Of a DNA stretch of 64,000 nucleotides, positions 39,485 to 48,577 are shown in pieces. The position numbers and the translations under genes are program-made. Under the pieces are notes generated by a model, which searched no databases, was not told the origin of the DNA, and saw nothing but the letters and a program-made list of their open reading frames with translations. How positions within the stretch are numbered: position 1 is the first letter of the stretch; each line of letters begins with the position of its first letter. Source of the DNA: Chrysochromulina tobinii (taxonomy: Eukaryota; Haptophyta; Prymnesiales; Chrysochromulinaceae); assembly GCA_001275005.1 (NCBI GenBank), contig JWZX01003409.1, positions 1-64,000 of the forward strand, written 5' to 3'.

Positions 39485-40354
39485 TTACTTTGGGATCGGT
39501 GCGCGGCACTGGGGGCACGCATTCTTCCGGTTCAGCCATTCAGTGACACATGGCTCACAGAACTCGTGGCGGCAAGGCAGGCGGACAAGGGTGAGGCCCG
39601 TCGTAGGCTCGTCAAGGCAGATGGCGCATGGCGCAGCCTGCCGGAAGAAACGCACGAATGTGCGCCGTGGGAGCGCCTCGATCACATCCGTGGGCACGCT
39701 GTCCTCCTCTTCCTCCCCTAAGTCCTCCTCATCATTATCGTCTGCCACATCGGAGTCGCCGTCGTAGTCACCTCGTTCTAGCGCAGCATTGAGGACCGAA
39801 GAGGAGGAGACCAAGGAGTAGCGCAGCAACGCAGCCTCATTGTTCAGCATGTCCTTGTAGTACGCCGCGCAGTGGCAGCAAAGGTTACCGAACTGTGTGG
39901 CTGTGAACCAGAGGGCGTTGATGCGATAGAGAATTTCACCCGTCTGAGTGTGCATGCGGGGATCACCAGGACGAGCAGGATCATCACGGCATCCATGGCC
40001 GTATCGATAACACCCGTTTGCGAATGAAGGCGGTGAAGAGGGATCAGTCTGCTCTCCATGATTGTCGAAACCTACGCACTGCAGCTCCGGGCCCATGAGC
40101 TCCTTGGCATGTAACGTCTCATCTAGGACTAGCCCTCGCCGAGAATGGTAGAAGCCGACGAGGATGCCCTGCTTCGTACGTGCACCATGGGGAATCGCCC
40201 ACGGCACTCGCCCCACGACCTCATCTGGGAACGTGAAGTGCCAGTGACCATTCTCGTGCAGTGTGAGACTCTCTCCAGCGAACGGGCCGTCGGGAATAGC
40301 CACCATGTCGCCGACGGCGTCAACCGTGGCGAATCGGGGCGATCTTCTCGGCAT
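39485..40354 (-). CDS. C3HC4 RING-finger protein with a novel N-terminal domain
   Basis: 289 residues from the ATG at 40354. The C-terminal RING is complete: Cys-Ala-Ile-Cys-Leu-Asp ... Cys-Arg-His-Glu-Phe-Cys-Glu-Pro-Cys ... Cys-Pro-Gln-Cys-Arg-Ala-Pro, immediately before the stop. It therefore probably acts as a ubiquitin E3 ligase. An acidic Asp/Glu stretch (~residues 205-230) precedes the RING. The N-terminal ~190 residues look folded (Trp, Gly, Tyr and His conserved-looking pairs, and Cys-Cys-His-Cys), but I do not recognise a family. It could bind substrate. No introns are apparent. Confidence 0.75.
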   Translation of the reverse strand: MPRRSPRFATVDAVGDMVAIPDGPFAGESLTLHENGHWHFTFPDEVVGRVPWAIPHGARTKQGILVGFYHSRRGLVLDETLHAKELMGPELQCVGFDNHGEQTDPSSPPSFANGCYRYGHGCRDDPARPGDPRMHTQTGEILYRINALWFTATQFGNLCCHCAAYYKDMLNNEAALLRYSLVSSSSVLNAALERGDYDGDSDVADDNDEEDLGEEEEDSVPTDVIEALPRRTFVRFFRQAAPCAICLDEPTTGLTLVRLPCRHEFCEPCVTEWLNRKNACPQCRAPIPK

Positions 40355-41449
40355 GATGTTGTGGGGCGAGCGCACCGTCAAGCGTCAACGACGCAGCGTG
40401 CTCGAGCGAGCGGGAAGAGGAGGGACTTGAGTGGGTCTCGCGCGTTCTGCCGCCCGCGCGCGAGTTTGCCACCGAACCGCGCTTCTGTTTGTGCTCACTT
40501 GTGCAGTTTTTTCTTTTTCTGTTTCCGTGCATGCATGCAATGCAGAGAGCAGCGAACCAGCGATGCGTCCTTCACAACTAGGATCTGATCTTTTATTAAA
40601 AACGCATGAAAACACGTAAGAAGCTAAATAAGGCGCTGTCCACCGCAGGTCAGCGCACCCGGTAGTCGGTGCAAAACATACATCAGTTCGGGTTCTTTCG
40701 AGGTACAATTTACGACCTATCGTACGCGTAACTTTTATGAAAGGAGGAGACGCTCACGGTCACTCTCTAGTCGAGCGACTCGTCGAGTCGTTTTCACACT
40801 TCCGGTACGTGTCTCGTGTCACTTCCGTGTTCCGCGGACACACCCAGCCACTCAGCCAGGAGCATGGCCACAGGACGCAGGAGCAGGACGCAGGAGCCGA
40901 GCGTGAAGTGTGCGAGTTCAAAACGCGGAACGTAACATTCGTGACCGCCAGGGACCGGGTCCCGGGCCTCGCTGCTCGCATCGGCACCACACCAGGAGGG
41001 TGCAATCCCTCTCCCCCTTCCGTCCCGCAGCCGCACCGGGGCGCTGCGTGGGTGCGCGTCCGCGACCGTGTACCATACACCCCCGCAGGTGGCCACGCTC
41101 GGCGCCACGGCCGGCGCGCACGCGACGTGCGATACTGCGCGACACGACGGACCACGCAGACCCGAACATCCAGCGTCACGCTCGACCCAGATCTCAACGC
41201 AGTGCTGCCAGCTCTCTGCAACCCTCCCTGCCCCCCCCACACCTACCGGTCCTACCCCATTCTGCAATCACTGATTTCGCAGCAGAGATTCGCTCGAGCC
41301 CCGTGCTCCACCGCAAGGGCTCATCGGTATCCAAGTTGATGAGAGGACTCATCGGTATCCAGGCTGATGAGAGGACTCATCGGTATCCAGGCTGATGAGA
41401 GGTCGCCTCAAGAAATGCATTGTGCGTCTCGGGGCGTAGCCTCCCATCG
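40355..41449. other. Intergenic region with a 28-bp tandem triplicate
   Basis: I see no convincing gene; a 200-codon plus-strand frame (40737-41339) has Arg/Pro/His-rich random composition. A tandem repeat lies at 41320-41403. Confidence 0.4.
41320..41403. repeat. 28-bp tandem repeat, three copies
   Basis: Copies start at 41320, 41348 and 41376. The unit is ACTCATCGGTATCCAGGCTG plus ATGAGAGG, with three changed bases in the first copy. It contains TGATGAG, similar to the motif found repeated inside several introns of this window. Confidence 0.9.
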
Positions 41450-42955
41450 TTACAATGGCAGGAAGAGCGGCGCAACGACGGCTGAGCTTGACGCCCAGTG
41501 GCGAAAGTTCTCGGCAGGCTGTTGCGTGCCCCCTCCAAAGTGGTCCGCGACGGCACGATCGATGGCCTCGGGCGTTGGCACTTGCATGGTATTCGCGTGC
41601 TGCAAGAGTGCCGTCGTCTTCGGCGCGGCGAGCTTGCGCACGCGCGCGCACAGCTGTAGCTGCATCAGGGCTGCTGAGCGGGTCAGGTGCGAGCCCGCGC
41701 CCGGCGCGCCCGGCGCGTCGCACGCAGCATCGACACGGTCACGCAACGTGCCTGCGGTGAGGAGGCCAAGCAGGTAGCCAGCGTCCGCCGTGCTCACATC
41801 ACCGTCAGCGTCCCCGTCGAAGGCTTCGAAGAGTTTCGTCGCGAGGTCGGTCTGTTTGAGAGCTGCGAAGGAGATGAGAGGATCGATCACAGGCAGGTCG
41901 TGGAGGTGAGTAGGTGAACAGGCAGCACGTCGGAGACGGGTCAAGACGGGTCAAGGCAGGCTTCGTGCGCAGGGCGTGAGGTCGAGGTCGAGACGCGGCT
42001 CCGTACGCGGCGTAAGTCCTTCACATTCCAGAGTATGTAGCAGCTTCCACCAAGAACGATCCTTCAAGCGCAGCGGCCCACCGACGACGCCCACTGCGTA
42101 GCGCAAGGCCGGCGCGACCTGCTGCGCGCCGACGAGCGTCAGTGAGCGCACGGAGGGCGTCGTGGACATGCGCAGCTTGTCGAGCTCCGCCTTGAGTCGC
42201 GCCTCCTCAGCCTGCTCTGCTGTCCGAATAGCTCGCTCCACCTCCAGATCTGCGTTGCGGGCGGCCTCGGCGCTCGCACGTGCCACGTCCTCCTTGAGGC
42301 GCTGCGCCTCGAGCGCCTTGTGCGCCTCGTATGAGGCGACCGCCTCCTTGAGTGAGGCCTGCAGCTCGCCGGACTTGCTCTTCCAGCGAGAGATGAGCTG
42401 CGTCTCTTGCGCCTCGCGTTCCTTTTCAAAGGTCCCTGCCTTCCGTCGTTCCAAGTCAGCGCGTTGGCGGCGGGCGGCAAGCGCTCCGTCCTCCTCGGCA
42501 CGCCTCCGCGCGATCGCGGCGTCCTCAGCCGCACGCTCGGTCGCCACCTGTGCGTCCTCTTTTGCTCGCTGCTCCAGCCACGTGAGCCCGGTCAGTGAGA
42601 ACGCGGAGAACTCTCGGTGCATCTCCTGCACGAACATCTCGCTGCGCCGGCGGAATTCGGCATCGACAATCGACACCCCGGTCAGAGGCAGCGGCTGAAA
42701 CCTCGGAAGCGGAACCTCCACACGCTGCTCGTGCACGAACATGGAGCCGGCCTGCAGGCTCACATTCCCCGCACCCGACGACGACGAAGGCGACGACGAT
42801 GACCACGGCATGTGGATTGAGCTCGTGCCGGCGTCCATGATGGTCCCAGTGTCGGCGGTCGCGGAACCGAGCCGACGCTCAAAGAACGACACATCCTTGA
42901 GGGTACTCGGGCGATTGTCGCCTCCATCGAAGGCGTGCGCCAGCGAGGACAGCAT
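41450..42955 (-). CDS. Coiled-coil protein with C-terminal EF-hand-like segment (two exons inferred)
   Basis: Exon 1 (42955-42007) encodes a long Ala/Glu/Arg coiled coil (about residues 120-260: Arg-Arg-Arg-Ala-Glu-Glu-Asp, Glu-Lys-Glu-Arg-Glu-Ala-Gln) after a Ser/Pro-rich N-terminus. I infer splicing from 42006 to 41863 (phase 1) into exon 2, which has one EF-hand-like loop (Asp-Gly-Asp-Ala-Asp-Gly-Asp-Val-Ser) and a C-terminal hydrophobic end. Without splicing, exon 1 stops at 41951 and exon 2 has only a poor start. It could be a ciliary or cytoskeletal protein, by composition only. Splice choice is uncertain because other donors exist. Confidence 0.5.
41863..42006 (-). other. Inferred intron (144 bp)
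   Basis: The donor CCGC|GTACGG and the pyrimidine-rich acceptor CTCCTTCGCAG|CTCTC join in phase 1. No boundary duplication is seen. Confidence 0.4.
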
Positions 42956-43252
42956 TGTAGGGGCCGAAACTCAATCCGGAGCGACACAAAACCAGCATCC
43001 AACCGCGCGCTGTACCAGGCGTTTGAAAATTGCAATGCAATACAGACCCCAAGAGCATGAGCCGACACGTGTCTATTGCGCCAACGAATGACGTGCGAGA
43101 CCCGGAAGCAACTCTCAGAGTAAACGAATGATTTGTTTCCTTTTTTATCGACTGACAACACGAACACTCTGGAATTTGGTCACATACTAGCTAGCAGCTG
43201 TAAATTGCAATGCAATACAGACCCCAAGAGCATGAGCCGACACGTGTCTAGC
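42956..43252. other. Short intergenic region containing a 48-bp direct repeat
   Basis: AATTGCAATGCAATACAGAC...CGACACGTGTCTA occurs at 43028-43075 and again at 43203-43250, apparently identical over 48 bases and 175 apart. The second copy abuts the 3' end of the ligase gene, and the first lies in the upstream region of the coiled-coil gene. Confidence 0.8.
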
Positions 43253-45817
43253 CTATACACCTTCCACTTCGCCCGGGCCAACGCCCCCCACGCCCTCCCG
43301 CGCCGATGCCGTGGGCTGCGTGTTGAAGACGCTCGCAAGCTGCCCGTCCGTGGTCGCCTGCACAGGGCCTTTGTCCGGGCGCTCGCGCACAAAGCGCGGG
43401 AAGCGCAGGGCGAGTCCCTTGTCCTCCGCGACGAGCCCAAAGGCGGCCCGGTACATTGGCGAGATCGATACCTCCGCGGCACTCACCTCCCATACGACCC
43501 GCGGGCGCAGCCACACGTGCGGCGCCATCAAGGGCGGCAGCGTGCCGGGCAGGTCGTACAGCTCGCGCGCCTCCTCCTCCGTGCACGCGTGCGCCTCCGC
43601 CTGCTCAGACCAGCGCGCCAACTCCACGTCACTCAGGCCGGAGCCCAGCTTGCAAATGGGCTGGTAGAGTTTCGTCTCGGGCGAGTACACGGCGAGCAAA
43701 TACGCGCCGTACGCTCCCGCACGCTTGCCGCGCCCCATGTAGGCGCCGATGGGCACCAGGTCGAAGCTGTCGCCCATGCCGTCCAGATAGTCGCGCTTGA
43801 GCTTGAGCCACTGGAGGGAGCGCTTGCCCGCCTCGTAGCCCGCGCCCGCCGCGACGCCCTGCTCCGCCGCGCCCTCGGCAGCCTGCGGTAGCGCCGCGCC
43901 GCCCGGGACGAGGCACTTGAGCATCAGCCCCTCGGCCTGCGCCTCAAAGGCGCGCTCGAGCTCGTCGCGTAGCTCTTGCTCGTTGGAGACCTCGACGCCT
44001 TGCGCGAGCTGCACGCGATGGGGGATCGGACGCAGCAGCGCGCGCAGCTTTTGACGGCGCTCGCGCAACGGCTCGTTCAGCAGTGACACGCCATTGAGCT
44101 CGAGCAGATCGAACGCGAAGACGCACACGCGCGGTCCGGCCGCGAGCTGCGCGTCCGTCGGCGCCTTGCGCGGGCGGGCGGCCAGGCTCTGGAATGGGAG
44201 CACCTCGCCCGTCGCCTCGTCGATGGCGCACAACTCCGCGTCGACCACGGCAGAGCTCGTGGGCACGTGGGTGCCGTCCGCGCCCATTACGGCGCCGAGT
44301 GCCGCCGGCAGCGCGTCGACGATCTCCGGGAATCTCGCCGAGACCTCATCGAGTGAGCGGCTGTACAGGCGCACGCGCGAGCGCTCCGCCACCTCTGCCT
44401 CCGAGGGCGGCAACAGGTGCGCTTGGCAGCGCTCCCCATCGTACTTCCACTCGCACAGGAACGGACGCCCGACGAGACGCGCGAGGGCAGCCTCGATCGA
44501 AGGGGACGCGGAGGCGGCCATGGGCTGCACGGGTACGCCCGCGCGCACACCCGTCGCTTCGAGTAGCCGCCACACACCGCGCTCGAGCAGCGCGCTCACG
44601 AGGGTGTGATAGCACGGCGCCACGCTGAAGGCCTCGCTCACGAGCGCGGCCGCACGCCGCCGGCTCGCTGCACGCAGCTTGTCGACACTCTTGTGTGCCC
44701 GGGCGGCGGCACGCTGCGCCGCGCGCGTCGCCTTCGCTCGCTCCTCGAGCCTCTTGCGCTCCTTTGGAGCGAGGCTCGCCTTCGCGAGACTGGACCAGTC
44801 TCCGCGCAGCTTGTCGATCTGAGCGATGCTCGCCTTCGCATCCGACATATCTCCCGACATATCTCCCGACATATCTCCCGACATATCTCCGGCCGCTGCG
44901 GCCGCCTCGCCCAGCTCCGTGCGGACCGCCTCCAGCTCGAGCGCCGCGGCCCGCGCCACCTCCGCGTCCGCCTCGGCCGCGAGCGCCTCCGCCGCCGCCA
45001 CCTCGGGCGGCGGCCGCGCCACCGCGCTCACCGCAGCCGCGAGCGCGTCACGAATGCCCTTGTCGCCGATGCCCGAGCGGAGCTGACTGCGCACGGCGCG
45101 CACGAGCAACAAAGCCTCCTTGGGCGACGCGCGGCCGAGGAGCGCCGCGAGCAGCTCAGCCTTGCGCCCATTGGCGCCTTTGCCCGAGGTGGTGCCCATC
45201 TCGAGAAGGCACGCGTGCACCTCCTGCACGCGCAGCCGCGCAGCAGGAGCCGCAGCTGCCGCAGCAGCCGCAACGGCCTTGTTTGGGCAGGAGTCGGTCG
45301 CAGGCCACGCAGCAGAGTCGCGAGCGACCACGCGCGCAGCCAGCGCGCCAAGGTCGCCGCTCCTGCGCAGCTCCGCCTTCAGCTCATCAATGGGCCGATT
45401 GCACGCCTGCGCCAGCGCTTGCACCACGAGACTCTCCCCCACGCCCAGCTTGAGTGGCCGCGTTGAAGGCGTCAGCTGCATCGTCGCAATGGCCAGGCAG
45501 GGTAGTAACTCGTCGGGAGCCTCGAGGAGCGCAAACGAAAGCAGGTCGGTCATGAGCGCAACGCCCTTGAGCCGAGCAGGCTCGGCCTCTATGGCCTCGA
45601 TTGTGGACGCCAGCCGTGCGAAAGGCATGCCATCGAGATCATCCTCGGCGCTCACAGGAGAGGCGCTGCACATGCGCAGTGCGCCGAGAATTCGACGCCG
45701 CCCGCCAGCCGGCGGACCATGGAGCAGCAGCCCGCGTCGCGACATCAGCAGCGGACGCCTCAGCGCGCGACTCGACACGGGCAACAGTGCGAGAGCCAGC
45801 ACAATCTGCATTTTCAT
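43253..45817 (-). CDS. LIG1: ATP-dependent DNA ligase I, probably organelle (plastid)-targeted
   Basis: I start at 45817, giving 854 residues; the open frame also extends to 45877. Motif I (Trp-Lys-Tyr-Asp-Gly-Glu-Arg-Cys-Gln) holds the nucleotide-accepting lysine K458. Downstream are the other nucleotidyltransferase and OB-fold motifs (Arg-Leu-Tyr-Ser-Arg-Ser, Phe-Ala-Phe-Asp-Leu-Leu, Glu-Gly-Leu-Met-Leu-Lys, Leu-Lys-Leu-Lys-Arg-Asp-Tyr-Leu). The N-terminal DNA-binding domain is recognisable but split by an Ala/Arg insert with four Ser-Gly-Asp-Met repeats. The start, Met-Lys-Met-Gln-Ile-Val-Leu-Ala-Leu-Ala-Leu-Leu, is a signal peptide followed by a Ser/Arg/Leu-rich stretch, as in bipartite plastid targeting. 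It seals nicks in replication and repair. The targeting is inferred. Confidence 0.9.
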   Translation of the reverse strand: MKMQIVLALALLPVSSRALRRPLLMSRRGLLLHGPPAGGRRRILGALRMCSASPVSAEDDLDGMPFARLASTIEAIEAEPARLKGVALMTDLLSFALLEAPDELLPCLAIATMQLTPSTRPLKLGVGESLVVQALAQACNRPIDELKAELRRSGDLGALAARVVARDSAAWPATDSCPNKAVAAAAAAAAPAARLRVQEVHACLLEMGTTSGKGANGRKAELLAALLGRASPKEALLLVRAVRSQLRSGIGDKGIRDALAAAVSAVARPPPEVAAAEALAAEADAEVARAAALELEAVRTELGEAAAAAGDMSGDMSGDMSGDMSDAKASIAQIDKLRGDWSSLAKASLAPKERKRLEERAKATRAAQRAAARAHKSVDKLRAASRRRAAALVSEAFSVAPCYHTLVSALLERGVWRLLEATGVRAGVPVQPMAASASPSIEAALARLVGRPFLCEWKYDGERCQAHLLPPSEAEVAERSRVRLYSRSLDEVSARFPEIVDALPAALGAVMGADGTHVPTSSAVVDAELCAIDEATGEVLPFQSLAARPRKAPTDAQLAAGPRVCVFAFDLLELNGVSLLNEPLRERRQKLRALLRPIPHRVQLAQGVEVSNEQELRDELERAFEAQAEGLMLKCLVPGGAALPQAAEGAAEQGVAAGAGYEAGKRSLQWLKLKRDYLDGMGDSFDLVPIGAYMGRGKRAGAYGAYLLAVYSPETKLYQPICKLGSGLSDVELARWSEQAEAHACTEEEARELYDLPGTLPPLMAPHVWLRPRVVWEVSAAEVSISPMYRAAFGLVAEDKGLALRFPRFVRERPDKGPVQATTDGQLASVFNTQPTASAREGVGGVGPGEVEGV

Positions 45818-45984
45818 GCGCTCTCTTTCATCAACACGAAGTTGCAAGACTTTGACAAACATTTGAACGGTCGACACTCAGTCTTCCTACCGCCCCTTAG
45901 ATCAAAGCACAGAACTTGGAGTGCATCATTCAAGCGTGCGTGAAGAGACGAAGTCCGACGGTTTGGACCCCGAACCCCACGGCG

Positions 45985-47937
45985 ATGATCGCCTCGTCTC
46001 TGCTCAAGGTCGAGGTGCGGGACCCGGATGCGCCAACGCCGCCGGTCCCGGCCGGTGCTGTACTCCTCACCATCGAAGAGGCTGCAGACGGCAAGGCGCG
46101 GCTCACCATCCGCCCTCGAGAGATCATCCATGGAAATGATCTATGCTCGAACGTCACAGCTCTGCTCTACGACGACCGGATGCTGGCGCACTGCTGTCCC
46201 TATGGTGAGCATCCGGAGCGGCCCGAACGCATCTCTGCAGTGCGCGACGAGCTCCTGCGCACGGGCCTCGCTGTGCACTGCCAGTCGGTGCCTGCACGGC
46301 TGGTGACGCGTGCGGAGGTGGAGTTGGTGCACGAGCGGCACCACTGGGACAAAATCGAGTGGGCCATCGGCGCGGAGCTCGCGGCGCGTGACGCATTCAT
46401 CGGCCAGCACGAGTCGCTCTACATCAACTCGCACTCGATGGACGCAGCGCGCTGCGCGGCAGGCGCTGTCATCGAGGTGACCAAGGCAGTCGTTTCTGGG
46501 CGCGCGCGCAACGGCATGGCGCTCGTGCGGCCGCCGGGCCACCACGCGGAGGCGCACATGGCTATGGGCTTCTGCGTCTTAAATACGGTGGCCATCGCGG
46601 CCGCGCACGCGCGCGAGCACCTCGGCTGCCGTCGCGTGCTCGTGGTCGATTGGGACATTCATCACGGCAACGGCATCCAGCGCATCTTCGAGAGCGACCC
46701 GAGTGTGCTCTACTTCTCGGTGCATCGGTACGAGCGCGGCGCCTACTTCCCGAGCTCGGTGGCGGACGCGGCGCCGCAGGCCGCCGGCGTGGGCGCGGGG
46801 CGCGGCACCTCCGTCAACGTCGGGTGGAACACGAAGGGCCACGCGCGGCCAGGCGACGCTGAGTACCTTGCCTGCTGGTCGGAGGTTCTCATGCCGATCG
46901 CGCGCGAGTTCGAGCCCGACCTGGTGCTCGTGGCGGCGGGATTCGACGCGGCCGAGGGCGACCCTCTCGGTATGTGCCACGTGTCGCCTGCCGGCTACGC
47001 ACAGCTCACGCGCCAGCTGATGTCGCTCGCCAACGGCAAGATCGTGCTCGCGCTAGAGGGCGGCTACTCACTCTCAGCGACAGCCGTCTCGGCGGCTGCA
47101 TGCATGGAGTCGCTGCTGGGCGTGCCGCCCGAGCGCTCGGCTGCAGCGGCCGCGCTCGCGCCACCCACACCCAAGAAGGACGCGTATGGCAAGTCCAAGA
47201 TGCCGGCGCGATTCAAACTCGCTCAGGCGGCCCTCTCGCGCGTCAACGCCGATCGACTTGCGAGAGAAGGAGCCGGAGGCGTTTGCGACGCGCCGACGGC
47301 GGCGGACAGCAAGGAGAATGCGCCGCCCGTGTCGCCTTGTGACAAGGGCGCTCGCAAGGCGCTCGAGGAGACGAAGGCGGTGCACTCCTCCTACTGGCGT
47401 TGCATGAAGGTGTTCACACCGCCGCCGCAGGCCGTGTCGACTGTAGGAGCGACCGAGCTCGAGCTGCCGGACCTGTCGCGGCTGAGTCTCAAGACGGAGG
47501 CAGAGCCTGCCGCATCTGCCGATGTCGCCCCCAGCATGATGCCATCGCCGCCGGAGGCCCCTGTTCCCAATATGGAAGGCGTGGGGCCCTCTGAGGGGGG
47601 GGCAGGTCCCCCTGCGGCTGTGGGCTCTGTGTGCGAGACGCCGAGTCGCCGGACGCGGAGCAAGCTCGCGGCTGCAAAGATCGATTTGGTAGCGACGGAG
47701 GTGACGGCGGTGACGGCGGCCTTGGCGGCGACCTCCCTCTCAGCGGTAGAGCCGCCTACTCCCACGCCGGCACAGGCGGCTGCCATGCCGAAGATGACAG
47801 CAGTACCCTTGCAGGGTGCTGCGAACGTCGCCGTCGCACACGCGATGCCCATCGAGCCGGGGGAGGAAGGTCAGTTCGCTCACGTGCCGCTGGCAGCGGC
47901 ACCCACGATGATCCCTGTTCTCCATCGCATTGACTGA
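45985..47937 (+). CDS. Class II histone deacetylase
   Basis: 650 residues from the ATG at 45985. An HDAC domain of about 340 residues carries Glu-His-Pro-Glu-Arg-Pro-Glu-Arg, Arg-Pro-Pro-Gly-His-His-Ala-Glu (catalytic His pair) and Gly-Phe-Cys-Val-Leu-Asn-Thr-Val. It also has Asp-Trp-Asp-Ile-His-His-Gly-Asn-Gly (zinc Asp and His), Gly-Phe-Asp-Ala-Ala-Glu-Gly-Asp and Leu-Glu-Gly-Gly-Tyr. The His (not Tyr) at the second shell and the Asn-Thr loop fit class IIb (HDAC6/10-like). The ~250 C-terminal residues are Ala/Pro/Glu-rich and disordered, without a ubiquitin-binding zinc finger. Nuclear or cytoplasmic protein-lysine deacetylation is likely; the substrate is unknown. Confidence 0.92.
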   Translation: MIASSLLKVEVRDPDAPTPPVPAGAVLLTIEEAADGKARLTIRPREIIHGNDLCSNVTALLYDDRMLAHCCPYGEHPERPERISAVRDELLRTGLAVHCQSVPARLVTRAEVELVHERHHWDKIEWAIGAELAARDAFIGQHESLYINSHSMDAARCAAGAVIEVTKAVVSGRARNGMALVRPPGHHAEAHMAMGFCVLNTVAIAAAHAREHLGCRRVLVVDWDIHHGNGIQRIFESDPSVLYFSVHRYERGAYFPSSVADAAPQAAGVGAGRGTSVNVGWNTKGHARPGDAEYLACWSEVLMPIAREFEPDLVLVAAGFDAAEGDPLGMCHVSPAGYAQLTRQLMSLANGKIVLALEGGYSLSATAVSAAACMESLLGVPPERSAAAAALAPPTPKKDAYGKSKMPARFKLAQAALSRVNADRLAREGAGGVCDAPTAADSKENAPPVSPCDKGARKALEETKAVHSSYWRCMKVFTPPPQAVSTVGATELELPDLSRLSLKTEAEPAASADVAPSMMPSPPEAPVPNMEGVGPSEGGAGPPAAVGSVCETPSRRTRSKLAAAKIDLVATEVTAVTAALAATSLSAVEPPTPTPAQAAAMPKMTAVPLQGAANVAVAHAMPIEPGEEGQFAHVPLAAAPTMIPVLHRID

Positions 47938-48577
47938 GGATGGGGGGAGTACTGGGTCGCGTGGACGGTGCGCTGTCATCGCTGCTGGTGGACAGCCGCG
48001 GGCGAGCGCACGGTCACGTGTTCACAGATGCACGGCCACGTATTCACAGATGCGCGGCCACGCGTTCACAGATGCACGGCCACAGAAGCAGAGAGAGAAC
48101 ACGCCACGGGCAGGCGGGGTCGAATGATGCGAGCCACATCATATCAAAATCATGTGCGAACAATGTGTGGCCGACAAGCGGGGATCGTCGTTCGAGGGAG
48201 ACGAGTCTCGAGAGCGACGTGCGCGCCTTCGAGTAGCGCGTGTGCGTGTTCTTGGCATGGTTCTGGGTGGTCGGCGCGGTACTAGCGTTCATATCCGCTC
48301 ACGCGCCACGACCGTAAAAGCGCGGGCTCATCTAGCCGCCTGTTTTATTCGCCAATTCGCGCCATCGCATATCCGATCATATGCTACGTCCGGTCCATGG
48401 TCCGGTCCCGATACAGAGCGGAGCGTATCGATGTACACACTTGAGTCTTGACTGTCACGCGCTGGTATTTTTGTAAAAACCCTACGATTCACGACTGTGT
48501 ACCCACCTCGCACCTGGGCACCCCTGAGTGTATTTGTGACCTGCTTGCTGTGTTTTGTGCTCGGCGTTGGCGACTTA
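47938..48577. other. Intergenic region with a 22-bp tandem repeat
   Basis: Convergent gene ends. No gene is seen apart from the tandem repeat at 48009-48085. Confidence 0.4.
48009..48085. repeat. 22-bp tandem repeat, three and a half copies
   Basis: Copies of CACGGCCACGTATTCACAGATG-type units start at 48009, 48031, 48053 and 48075 (the last partial), differing by one to three bases each. Confidence 0.9.

Noticed and set aside
40737-41339. 200-codon plus-strand frame in the intergenic region
   Set aside because: The composition is random, no domains are visible and there is no codon bias like that of neighbours.
44606-45466. Plus-strand frame over the ligase gene
   Set aside because: It is antisense to a clear enzyme, with Arg-rich random sequence.
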